Source: Porphyrobacter sp.
GTDB lineage: Bacteria > Pseudomonadota > Alphaproteobacteria > Sphingomonadales > Sphingomonadaceae
Reading direction: 5' to 3'
Assembly: GCA_021732945.1 (NCBI GenBank)
Contig: JAKFWB010000532.1
Coordinates: 1 to 5,464 of the forward strand
Length of the DNA: 5,464 nt
The number at the start of each line of letters is the position of its first letter. Position 1 is the stretch's first letter. This document shows positions 1 to 5,464 of this stretch, in pieces. The notes under the pieces were generated by a model. It was not told the DNA's origin. It saw nothing but the letters and a program-made list of their open reading frames with translations, and searched no databases. The position numbers and the translations under genes are program-made.

Positions 1-106
1 GCAGCAGCGCGCCAGCCGCAGTTGTTGCGGTTTTCTCGTCAATCCCCAGCTCTTTGGCCATGGCCGCAATCGCGCCCGTCTGCTGAAGCATCTGTCCCAG
101 GCTCAT
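1..106 (-). CDS. DUF937-like small protein, N-terminal fragment (cut by window edge)
   Basis: Only the first 35 residues are inside the window; the gene continues past the left edge. It begins MSLGQMLQQTGAIAAMAKEL and continues with GIDEKTATTAAGALL. The pattern of an Ala-rich helix, a Leu-Gly-Ile/Leu-Asp turn and a second helix ending in GALL is typical of the start of DUF937 (YidB-type) proteins, whose function is unknown. The start is well supported: an AAGGAG Shine-Dalgarno (complement of 112-117) lies 5 bases before the ATG at 106-104. The gene follows another small protein with a similar helix-turn-helix repeat, in the same direction, across a 71-base gap containing a strong hairpin. The two may be co-transcribed paralogues. 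The family call rests on a short fragment, so it is tentative; that it is a real gene is fairly certain. Confidence 0.72.
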   Translation of the reverse strand, partial: MSLGQMLQQTGAIAAMAKELGIDEKTATTAAGALL

Positions 107-136
107 GGCCACTCCTTCACGGTGATGTTTTGCATG

Positions 137-171
137 CCCGCGCCGGGAGCGTTCTGCTGGCCCGGCGCGGG
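137..171 (-). terminator. Strong GC hairpin between the two small minus-strand genes (no U-tract)
   Basis: CCCGCGCCGGG (137-147) and CCCGGCGCGGG (161-171) form a perfect 11-bp stem around a 13-base loop (148-160). It lies 6 bases past the stop of the 107-residue gene (stop 180-178) and about 19 bases before the Shine-Dalgarno of the next gene. On the minus strand the bases after the stem are CATGCAAAACATC, with no run of U, so it is not a textbook intrinsic terminator. It could be a processing or stability element, a partial terminator or an attenuator. On the plus strand the stem is followed, after 5 bases, by a T-rich stretch (177-186), so it could also weakly stop antisense transcripts. 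The structure is certain; its role is inferred. Confidence 0.6.
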
Positions 172-177
172 AATGGT

Positions 178-501
178 TTAATTTTTGCCGAACAGACCCT
201 TGGCCATACCCATCAGGTCGTTGACCGGATTGCCGTCGCCATCCTTGTCGATCATCGAAGCGAAGTTGGTGAGCGAACCTTCGCCGCCAATCGCGCCGAC
301 GATCTTCTGAAGGACATCGGGCGCAAGCCCGGTCTTTTCCGCTGCCAGCTCAACGGTGTCACCGTCCATCTGGTGGGTCATGCCAAGCGCGCCGATGGCC
401 TTTTCAACCATCGCCGGGTCAAGCCCAACCTGCTTGGCCAGATTGACCACATCATCCGGCGCGCCGCCGATGTTCTTCAAAATCCCGTCGAGAATGCTCA
501 T
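178..501 (-). CDS. Small DUF937-like protein, unknown function
   Basis: This is a 107-residue protein with no signal peptide or membrane segment. It holds two imperfect copies of one helix-turn-helix unit: residues about 19-40 (VVNLAKQVGLDPAMVEKAIG region) and about 50-72 (VELAAEKTGLAPDVLQKIVG region). The tail contains an Asp-rich loop DKDGDGN (85-91), followed by an amphipathic end, NDLMGMAKGLFGKN. The DxDxDG loop before a short C-terminal Gly/Leu helix is common in DUF937-type proteins and resembles a calcium loop, but only one loop is present and metal binding is a guess. I chose the ATG at 501-499 over the one 30 bases upstream because AAGGGA sits 7 bases before it and the protein begins MSILDGIL, like its neighbour. 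It lies 76 bases downstream of pckA on the same strand. No function can be assigned. Confidence 0.82.
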   Translation of the reverse strand: MSILDGILKNIGGAPDDVVNLAKQVGLDPAMVEKAIGALGMTHQMDGDTVELAAEKTGLAPDVLQKIVGAIGGEGSLTNFASMIDKDGDGNPVNDLMGMAKGLFGKN

Positions 502-513
502 GCTACTATCCCT

Positions 514-544
514 TGGCTGGTGGAGCTTCATACTCCAACAGCCA
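514..544 (-). other. Stem-loop abutting the RBS of the 107-residue gene
   Basis: TGGCTG (514-519) pairs with CAGCCA (539-544), and TGGAG (521-525) pairs with CTCCA (533-537). One mismatch (520/538) separates the two helices and the loop is 7 bases. The total is 11 pairs. On the minus-strand RNA the 3' end of the stem takes in the first A of the AAGGGA ribosome-binding site of the downstream small gene. It has no U-tract. It may mark the 3' end of pckA mRNA, limit exonuclease decay, or modulate translation of the next gene; the sequence does not decide between these. Confidence 0.55.
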
Positions 545-545
545 T

Positions 546-566
546 GTTACGCCATCATGGCGCAAC
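546..566 (-). other. Near-perfect inverted repeat just after pckA
   Basis: GTTACGCCAT (546-555) and ATGGCGCAAC (557-566) are inverted copies around one central base. The single mismatch becomes a G-U wobble in minus-strand RNA. A folded RNA would need to open the central pairs to form a loop, leaving about 8 stem pairs. It starts 11 bases past the pckA stop and ends one base before the next stem-loop (514-544), so the two form a tandem structure. It could be a bipartite 3'-end element of pckA mRNA or, as DNA, a dyad binding site. Confidence 0.5.
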
Positions 567-577
567 ACGCGAGTCCG

Positions 578-2197
578 TCAGGCCGCGACCAGAGCGGGGG
601 CGGCTTGCAGTACTCCCTGATCGACATGCGCTTCAAACTGCGCAAAATTGGCGATGAACAGTTGCACCAGCTTCTGCGCGGTCGCGTCATATTCAGCGAC
701 GTCAGCCCAGGTGCTGCGCGGGTCGAGGATCGTCTGATCCAGCCCCGCTTCGGCCAGCGCAGGCACGAAGACCGGCACATCGAAGCCGAAGTTCGGATCC
801 TTGCGGAACTCGACCGAGTCCATCTTGCCATCGAGCACGGCGTTCAGCAGCGCGCGGGTCGCCTTGATCGGCATGCGGCTGCCGGTGCCATATTTGCCGC
901 CGGTCCAGCCGGTGTTGACGAGCCAGCATTGCGCGCCGCCCTTGGCGATTCGCTCCTTGAGGAGGTTGCCATAAACGCTCGGGTGGCGCGGCATGAAGGC
1001 CGCGCCGAAACAGGTGCTGAAGGTGGCTTCCGGCTCGGTCACGCCGATCTCGGTCCCAGCAACCTTGGCGGTGTAGCCCGAGAGGAAGTAATACATCGCC
1101 TGATCCGCGGTCAGCCGCGCGATCGGAGGCAGCACGCCGAAGGCATCGGCGGTCAGCATGATGACGTTCGACGGCGCCGGGCCGAGGTTCTTCTCGCTCG
1201 TGTTGGGGATGAACTCGATGGGGTAAGCACCGCGGGTGTTCTCGGTCTTGCTGCCGTCGGTGAAGTCAAGCTCGCGCGTGGCTTCGTCCATCGTCACGTT
1301 TTCGAGGATCGTGCCGAACATCTGCGTCGTGGCGAAGATCTCGGGCTCGCCTTCGGCCGAGAGGTTGATCATCTTGGCGTAGCAGCCGCCTTCGAAGTTG
1401 AAGACCGCAGTGTCAGACCAGCCATGCTCGTCATCGCCGATCAGCGTGCGGCTGGCGTCGGCGGAGAGCGTGGTCTTGCCGGTGCCCGACAGGCCGAAGA
1501 AGATCGCGCTCTTGCCGTCCGCGCCGATATTGGCGCTGCAATGCATCGGCATCACGCCCTGCGCGGGCAGGAGGTAGTTGAGCAGGCCGAACACGCCCTT
1601 CTTCATCTCACCCGAATATTCGGTGTTGCCGATCAGGATCAGCTTTTCGGTGAAGCTCACCGCGATCACCGTATCGCTGCGGCAGCCGTGGCGTTCGGGG
1701 TCAGCCTTGAAGCTCGGCAGGTTGATGATGGTGTATTCGGGGATGAAGCTGGCGACTTCCTCCGCCGTGGGGCGCACCAGCAGTGTGCGCACGAACAGGC
1801 TGTGCCACGCCATCTGTGTGATGACGCGCACGTTGACGCGGTATTCCGGCTGAGATCCGCCGAACAGATCGGCAACGTAGAGCTCATCCTGGCCTTCCAG
1901 CGCGGCGAGGAAATCGGCCTTCAGCGCGGCGAAATGCTCGGGGCTCATCGGCTGGTTGATCGGGCCCCAGTTGATCGTGTCTTCGGTCGCATCGTCGCGG
2001 ACGATAAACTTGTCCTTCACGCTGCGCCCGGTGAAGCGGCCGGTATCGACCAGCAGCGCGCCATGCTTGGTCAGCTTGCCCTCACCCTTGGAAATCGCGT
2101 GCTCCACCAGCGCAGCAGTGCCGAGGTTGGCGTGGATGGCAGCGCGGGTGGCCAGATTTTGAGCGGCCAGCGGGGTTGCGAGCGTGGTCAACGTCAT
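578..2197 (-). CDS. pckA: Phosphoenolpyruvate carboxykinase (ATP)
   Basis: This cytosolic enzyme converts oxaloacetate and ATP to phosphoenolpyruvate, CO2 and ADP, the committed step of gluconeogenesis from TCA-cycle carbon. The 539-residue product has the usual length for the ATP-dependent family and all its landmarks: TGRSVKDKF with the substrate Arg (R58), [11 protein letters not shown] with Y194 and metal-site K200, MHCSAN with metal-site H219, the P-loop [10 protein letters not shown] (235-244), the metal-binding DD pair in IGDDEHGW (D255, D256), and TRGAYPIEF with the catalytic-site Arg (R322). I see no missing key residue or frameshift. The ATG at 2197-2195 matches the family N-terminus (Leu/Ala-rich, then NLGTAAL), but its AGGAG is only 2 bases away; a TTG two codons later would have better spacing. 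It diverges from chvI, consistent with shared control. Confidence 0.97.
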   Translation of the reverse strand: MTLTTLATPLAAQNLATRAAIHANLGTAALVEHAISKGEGKLTKHGALLVDTGRFTGRSVKDKFIVRDDATEDTINWGPINQPMSPEHFAALKADFLAALEGQDELYVADLFGGSQPEYRVNVRVITQMAWHSLFVRTLLVRPTAEEVASFIPEYTIINLPSFKADPERHGCRSDTVIAVSFTEKLILIGNTEYSGEMKKGVFGLLNYLLPAQGVMPMHCSANIGADGKSAIFFGLSGTGKTTLSADASRTLIGDDEHGWSDTAVFNFEGGCYAKMINLSAEGEPEIFATTQMFGTILENVTMDEATRELDFTDGSKTENTRGAYPIEFIPNTSEKNLGPAPSNVIMLTADAFGVLPPIARLTADQAMYYFLSGYTAKVAGTEIGVTEPEATFSTCFGAAFMPRHPSVYGNLLKERIAKGGAQCWLVNTGWTGGKYGTGSRMPIKATRALLNAVLDGKMDSVEFRKDPNFGFDVPVFVPALAEAGLDQTILDPRSTWADVAEYDATAQKLVQLFIANFAQFEAHVDQGVLQAAPALVAA

Positions 2198-2198
2198 A

Positions 2199-2204
2199 TC
2201 TCCT
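2199..2204 (-). promoter_or_regulatory. pckA ribosome-binding site, unusually close to the ATG
   Basis: The minus strand reads AGGAGA then T then ATG, so the AGGAG core ends only 2 bases before the annotated ATG (2197-2195). A TTG codon at 2191-2189, third in the frame, would sit 8 bases from the same AGGAG. The true start may therefore be the ATG with tight spacing or the TTG. The two proteins would differ by two residues. Confidence 0.6.
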
Positions 2205-2293
2205 GGACGAAGCAGCAAGGTGATGATCGGAGGAACCACACGGCGTGCGCCAGCGAATCCCCGCACCATTCGGTCTTGTTCCGTAGCACTTGC

Positions 2294-2305
2294 GCATACG
2301 TATGC
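2294..2305. promoter_or_regulatory. 12-bp perfect palindrome, candidate operator
   Basis: GCATACGTATGC is a perfect dyad with a central CG. An overlapping inverted pair, TTGC (2290-2293) and GCAA (2304-2307), is centred one base to the left. The site lies about 100 bases upstream of the pckA start and about 180 bases upstream of chvI. Dyads with a central CG and A/T-containing arms are common for LacI-family regulators, which often control carbon metabolism, so control of pckA is a reasonable guess. The palindrome is certain; its use as an operator is inferred. Confidence 0.45.
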
Positions 2306-2483
2306 AACCATGGGCGGAGTTTGACCGGGCAAACCGGTTGATCCCTGCGGCGCGCCTTAATTGGCACGTTACCTTACGTCAAATTGGGCCGGGATAGCAA
2401 AAATGTGGCGCGGCAAACTGTGGCTTTGCGGGCGTGTGCGAGCGATTGTTTCTGCCGCGCGATGGCGCTACCGATGTTGCACC

Positions 2484-3269
2484 ATGTCCGACAGCACCAC
2501 CAGCCATCTGGACGACCCACCCGTCCCCGCCGGCACCACTCCGCGCGGCGATGACCGCAAGTTGCAGATTGCGCTGGTGGATGATGATCGCAACATCCTC
2601 ACCACCGTTTCCATCGCGCTGCAATCCGAAGGCTTTGCCACGCGGCTCTATTCCGATGGTGAGACTGCGCTGAAAGCGCTGATCGACAACCCGCCCGATC
2701 TCGCCGTGTTCGACATCAAGATGCCCAAGATGGACGGAATGGAGCTGTTGCAACGGCTGCGCGTCCATTCGCCGCTGCCGGTTATCTTCCTCACCAGCAA
2801 GGATGATGAAAGCGATGAAGAAGCAGGGCTGCAACAGGGCGCGGATGATTACATCGCCAAGCCGTTCAGTCTGCGCCTGCTGATCGCGCGGATTCGCGCC
2901 ATCTTGCGCCGGGCCGAACCGCTGCTGATCAGCGGCAATCCGGCCAGCCTGCCCGAGCCTGCCCCGCCGCATCTCAGCCGGGGCCGTCTGTTCATGGACC
3001 CGGCGCGCCATCAGGTGATGTGGGATGACAAGCCTGTCAGCCTGACCGTGACCGAATTCCTGATCCTGGAAGCGCTCGCCATGCGGCCCGGTGTGATCAA
3101 AAGCCGCAATCAGTTGATGGATGCCGCCTATCCAGACGATGTGTTCGTCGATGATCGCACCGTCGATAGCCATATCAAGCGGATGCGGCGCAAGTTCAAG
3201 GCGGTCGATACCGCCTTTGACGCCATCGATACCCTGTACGGCGCGGGCTACAGCTTCACCGATGGCTGA
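2484..3269 (+). CDS. chvI: ChvI-type response regulator (OmpR/PhoB family)
   Basis: This cytoplasmic transcription factor is the partner of the ChvG kinase, which governs envelope, acid and stress responses in alphaproteobacteria. The 261-residue protein has a receiver domain (about 27-143) with the acidic cluster D33-D35, phospho-acceptor D77 in [11 protein letters not shown]104 in FLTSKD and K126 in KPF. A Pro-rich linker (about 149-163) leads to a winged-helix DNA-binding domain (about 165-259) with recognition-helix region [17 protein letters not shown] (222-238). I chose the ATG at 2484 because it gives the N-terminus usual for sphingomonad ChvI (an Asp/Pro-rich leader, then [13 protein letters not shown]); the open frame extends further upstream without family similarity. 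No Shine-Dalgarno is visible before it. It is the first gene of the operon and overlaps chvG by 8 bases. All functional residues are present. Confidence 0.95.
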   Translation: MSDSTTSHLDDPPVPAGTTPRGDDRKLQIALVDDDRNILTTVSIALQSEGFATRLYSDGETALKALIDNPPDLAVFDIKMPKMDGMELLQRLRVHSPLPVIFLTSKDDESDEEAGLQQGADDYIAKPFSLRLLIARIRAILRRAEPLLISGNPASLPEPAPPHLSRGRLFMDPARHQVMWDDKPVSLTVTEFLILEALAMRPGVIKSRNQLMDAAYPDDVFVDDRTVDSHIKRMRRKFKAVDTAFDAIDTLYGAGYSFTDG

Positions 3270-4818
3270 TGGCAAGCGCGCCGGGGCGGGCGGCGAACGC
3301 TTGACTGCGACCGGGCGGTTTGCGCTCACGGGCCGGATTCTGGCGGTGAACATCATGCCGCTGCTGATCATGGGCGGGGGATTGTTCTATCTGGATGGCT
3401 ATCGCACCCAGCTAATCAATGAACGCTTCAAACTCGCCCGAATCGAGGCCCAGATCACGGCCGAAGCGCTGGCCGGAGCGACGCGCGAACGGCAAGAAGC
3501 GCTGCTGGTGCAGATCGGCAAGGAACAGCGCATGCGGCTGCGCATGTTCGATGCCGACGGGCGATTGACGGCAGACAGTTTCGTGCTCGCCGCTCCGGCG
3601 TTCCGGTTCAACGACATCAGCGATGATGATTGGGAACAGCAATTTGCCCGCTGGCTGGATCGCACGGTGGACACGATTGTCAGCGCCGAGCCGGTGCAGG
3701 ATTATACCGAGCCAGACGCGCAAGAGGCTGATGCCTGGCCCGAACTCGCCCGCGCGCGGGAACTCGGCCTGTCGCAGGTGCGGCTGTATGATTGGCGCGA
3801 TGGCACACCGGTGATCACGGCGGCGGCCCCGGTCGGCTTGCAGGGCGCAACCCTGCTGACCGTGCGCAACGCGGTCGACATTACCGAAAGCGTGCGTGCG
3901 GCGCGTTCCACCCTGTTTTTCGCGATGCTGCTGGTGATGGGTGCATCGGCGCTGCTGTCGCTGTTTCTGGCGCGCACCATCGTCACCCCACTGCGGCTGC
4001 TGGCCAAGGCGGCGGTGCGGGTGCGGCAGGGGCGTGACCGCGAAGTGGAAGTGCCGCGCCTGCCGCAGCGCAGCGACGAAATCGGCCTGCTGGCCCGCGC
4101 GGTCTCAGACATGACCGGGGCGCTGCGCCAGCGGATCGACGCTGTGGACAGCTTTGCCGCAGACGTGGCGCATGAGATCAAGAACCCGCTCGCCTCGCTG
4201 CGCAGCGCGGTGGATACCTTGCCGCGCGTGGACGATCCTGCCCTGCGGCAGGAATTGATCGCCATTGCCGCGCATGATGTCCGCCGGATTGACCGGCTCG
4301 TCACCGAAATCGCTGCCGCCAGCCGCGTCGATGCCGAAATCAGCCGTGCGACGCTGGAACGGGTCGATCTGGCCGATCTGTTTGCAAACCTGATCCGCAG
4401 CCGCGAAGAACGGGCGATGAATGGCGGGCGGACAATCGAGCTGAATGTAAGTCGCGGCGCGCAGGTGATGGGCGTGCCGGTGCAGCTGGAACGGGTCGCC
4501 GAAAACCTGATCGACAATGCCGTATCCTTCTCGCCGCCTGATGGCGCGGTCAGCGTGACGATCCGCCGGACCGAACGGCAGGTCATCACCGAGGTCTGCG
4601 ATCATGGCCCCGGCATTGCCCCCGAACGGCGCGAAGATGTGTTCCGGCGGTTCCATTCCGATCGGCCCGAGGGCGAAAGCTTCGGCAACCACTCCGGCCT
4701 TGGCCTCGCCATCGGCCGCGCGATTGCCGAGGCACATGATGGCACGCTGACCGCCGAAGCCCGACCCGATGGCACGCCCGGTGCGTGCCTGCGCTTGACC
4801 TTACCGTCAGCGGCATGA
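3262..4818 (+). CDS. chvG: ChvG-type sensor histidine kinase
   Basis: This inner-membrane kinase phosphorylates ChvI. The 518-residue protein has a short basic cytoplasmic N-terminus, membrane segment 1 (about 23-45), a periplasmic sensing domain (about 46-215, the stimulus-sensing domain of the ChvG family), membrane segment 2 (about 217-238), a HAMP linker (about 238-291) and a HisKA dimerisation domain with phospho-acceptor H304 in [14 protein letters not shown]. The ATPase domain carries the N box ENLIDNA (414-420), G1 DHGPGI (447-452), an F-box region [11 protein letters not shown] (461-471) and G2 HSGLGL (477-482). The ATG at 3262 overlaps the chvI end (ATGGCTGA) and gives the family-typical N-terminus. 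There is no clear Shine-Dalgarno, which suggests coupling to chvI translation. In Rhizobiales the periplasmic repressor ExoR holds ChvG in check; whether this organism has ExoR cannot be told from here. Confidence 0.94.
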   Translation: MADGKRAGAGGERLTATGRFALTGRILAVNIMPLLIMGGGLFYLDGYRTQLINERFKLARIEAQITAEALAGATRERQEALLVQIGKEQRMRLRMFDADGRLTADSFVLAAPAFRFNDISDDDWEQQFARWLDRTVDTIVSAEPVQDYTEPDAQEADAWPELARARELGLSQVRLYDWRDGTPVITAAAPVGLQGATLLTVRNAVDITESVRAARSTLFFAMLLVMGASALLSLFLARTIVTPLRLLAKAAVRVRQGRDREVEVPRLPQRSDEIGLLARAVSDMTGALRQRIDAVDSFAADVAHEIKNPLASLRSAVDTLPRVDDPALRQELIAIAAHDVRRIDRLVTEIAAASRVDAEISRATLERVDLADLFANLIRSREERAMNGGRTIELNVSRGAQVMGVPVQLERVAENLIDNAVSFSPPDGAVSVTIRRTERQVITEVCDHGPGIAPERREDVFRRFHSDRPEGESFGNHSGLGLAIGRAIAEAHDGTLTAEARPDGTPGACLRLTLPSAA

Positions 4819-5300
4819 GCGATTCCGCCACCCCGCTGGTGATGCAGGCCAGCGCGGTCGCGATTGATGACCGCGCATTGCTGATCGAGGGGGATCCGGG
4901 CGCGGGCAAATCCAGCCTCGTGCTGGCGCTGATCGATGGCGGGGCGCAGCTGATCGGCGATGATGCGGTGACGGTCAAGGTTGAAGGTGACCGGCTGATG
5001 GCCAGCCAGCCTCCCAATATCGCCGGGCTGCTCGAAGTGCGCGGGGTGGGCCTGATCCGCCTGCCGCTGGCCCCGCCCACGCCGGTTGCGCTGATCCTGA
5101 CGCTGGGCGGTCCCTTACCAGAACGGCTGCCCGGCCCCCTCCCCATGCGCAGCATTGCCGGTGTGGCCGTGCCGGTGCTGGCCTTCGATCCCGGCTCCAT
5201 CGCTCAGGCCGCCCGAGCGCGCACGGCTCTGGCCCTGCACGGCCTGCCGCTCAATGGCGCTTCCCTTTCCGGCGCAACCGCGCAAGATACCGCGCCATGA
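4815..5300 (+). CDS. hprK: HPr kinase/phosphorylase, short alphaproteobacterial form
   Basis: The likely role is to phosphorylate and dephosphorylate HPr on its regulatory serine, tuning a regulatory (sugar-independent) PTS. The 161-residue protein is only the catalytic C-terminal domain; the Firmicutes enzyme is about twice as long with an extra N-terminal domain. That short form is normal in alphaproteobacteria. Visible motifs are the P-loop GDPGAGKSS (26-34, K32), the acidic pair D49-D50 in LIGDDAV, and the family signature [13 protein letters not shown] (72-84) with E74 and R76. Ahead of the P-loop, where HprK proteins usually have a His (as in H-A-T/S), this one has Q11 (VMQASAVAI). The ATG at 4815 overlaps the chvG stop as ATGA; an upstream GTG at 4785 lies wholly inside chvG and is less likely. 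No Shine-Dalgarno is obvious. Confidence 0.9.
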   Translation: MSDSATPLVMQASAVAIDDRALLIEGDPGAGKSSLVLALIDGGAQLIGDDAVTVKVEGDRLMASQPPNIAGLLEVRGVGLIRLPLAPPTPVALILTLGGPLPERLPGPLPMRSIAGVAVPVLAFDPGSIAQAARARTALALHGLPLNGASLSGATAQDTAP

Positions 5301-5464
5301 CCAAAGCGCCCCCACCTGCCACGCATGCCCCGCCAAAGCAGCAGCTGCTGCTGGTGACCGGCCTTTCCGGCGCAGGCAAATCCACCGCGCTGGCCGTGCT
5401 CGAAGATCTGGGCTGGGAGACGATCGACAATTTCCCGGTGCGGTTGTTGAAGCGGTTGGTCGCC
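5297..5464 (+). CDS. rapZ: RapZ/YvcJ-family P-loop nucleotide-binding protein, N-terminal fragment
   Basis: Fifty-six residues are visible before the right edge; full-length members are about 280-310 residues. After a Pro-rich leader ([14 protein letters not shown]) come the beta strand QQLLLVTG, the Walker A motif GLSGAGKS (22-29, K28) and [17 protein letters not shown] (35-51), a diagnostic RapZ stretch equivalent to LEDLGYYCVDNLP in other members. In E. coli RapZ is the RNase adapter that targets GlmZ small RNA and so controls glucosamine-6-phosphate synthase. In alphaproteobacteria the target is generally not known, and the gene is often annotated only as RNase adapter or P-loop ATPase. 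The ATG overlaps the hprK stop as ATGA, with no clear Shine-Dalgarno, so translation is probably coupled. The Walker B and C-terminal domain lie outside the window. Confidence 0.93.
   Translation, partial: MTKAPPPATHAPPKQQLLLVTGLSGAGKSTALAVLEDLGWETIDNFPVRLLKRLVA

Larger units (their letters stand above)
2198..2483. promoter_or_regulatory. Divergent pckA / chvI regulatory region
   Basis: These 286 bases separate the divergent starts of pckA and chvI and must hold promoters for both. I find no convincing sigma-70 pair. Near matches are weak: for pckA (minus strand) TTGCAT at 2307-2302; for chvI (plus strand) TTACCT at 2369-2374 with GATAGC at 2393-2398 (18-base spacer). Other visible signals are a 12-bp palindrome at 2294-2305, an 8-bp palindrome AACCGGTT at 2332-2339, two ACCGG words 9 bases apart (2324-2328, 2333-2337), a TTACCTTAC direct repeat at 2369-2377, and a short inverted repeat GCAAA/TTTGC (2413-2417, 2425-2429) in the presumed chvI leader. 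ChvI systems are often autoregulated, and the Agrobacterium system affects pckA, so a ChvI site here is plausible, but I cannot identify it. Confidence 0.7.

Noticed and set aside
356..2341. A 661-codon open frame on the plus strand opposite pckA
   Set aside because: It lies antisense to a complete, motif-perfect pckA. Its translation is rich in Arg, His, Ala and Gly, has no recognisable domain, and is the usual mirror frame of a GC-rich gene.
2361..2378. Sigma-54-like promoter (TGGCACG at 2362-2368)
   Set aside because: The -24 half matches well, but the position where the invariant -12 GC should fall (2375-2376) reads TA, so the element is incomplete.
2361..2483. Extension of chvI to an upstream TTG (2361) or ATG (2403)
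   Set aside because: The extra residues are rich in Arg, Trp and Cys, unlike any ChvI N-terminus, and would run through the likely promoter and leader region.
2462..2553. A possible upstream short frame (ATG at 2462 and 2474) overlapping the chvI start
   Set aside because: It encodes about 30 Pro/Arg/His-rich residues, has no Shine-Dalgarno, and mostly lies within chvI out of frame, so chance is the simpler explanation.
2379..3371. A 330-codon minus-strand open frame opposite chvI
   Set aside because: It covers chvI and the chvG start in antisense. chvI has every receiver and effector motif, and the antisense product has no family resemblance.
3702..4589. A 295-codon minus-strand open frame opposite chvG
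   Set aside because: The product is dominated by Ser, Arg and Ala with no domain, and it sits over the conserved kinase core, so it is a codon-bias shadow.

Overview
The window is a GC-rich (estimated by eye, low-to-mid 60s percent) alphaproteobacterial chromosome segment. The protein sequences look most like Sphingomonadales (Erythrobacter/Sphingomonas type); this is my impression from family recognition, not a computed placement. It is core-genome in character. I see no insertion sequence, tRNA, rRNA, CRISPR array or sign of recent transfer.

Layout. Minus strand, read right to left: pckA (ATP-type phosphoenolpyruvate carboxykinase, 2197-578), then a small 107-residue DUF937-like protein (501-178), then the N-terminal 35 residues of a second, related DUF937-like protein that runs off the left edge (106-1). 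The two gaps between these genes hold stem-loops without a U-tract. Plus strand, left to right: chvI (response regulator, 2484-3269), chvG (sensor histidine kinase, 3262-4818), hprK (short alphaproteobacterial HPr kinase/phosphorylase, 4815-5300) and the start of rapZ (P-loop RNase-adapter-type protein, 5297 to the right edge). The four plus-strand genes overlap by 8, 4 and 4 bases and lack clear Shine-Dalgarno sequences, so they look like one translationally coupled operon. pckA and chvI diverge from a 286-bp regulatory gap that carries a perfect 12-bp palindrome.

How the genes fit together. The order pckA <-> chvI-chvG-hprK-rapZ is a recurring alphaproteobacterial arrangement, usually followed by an EIIA (ManX-type) gene and ptsH, which would lie just beyond the right edge. 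It places an envelope/acid-stress two-component system beside the regulatory arm of a non-transporting phosphotransferase system, with the committed gluconeogenic enzyme divergently transcribed from the same region. In Agrobacterium the ChvG/ChvI system is known to influence pckA, so shared control through the intergenic region is plausible.

I did not find a previously undescribed system. The items most worth a second look are the palindrome in the divergent promoter region, the stem-loops after pckA, the repeat structure of the two small minus-strand proteins, and a Gln where HprK proteins usually have His ahead of the P-loop.
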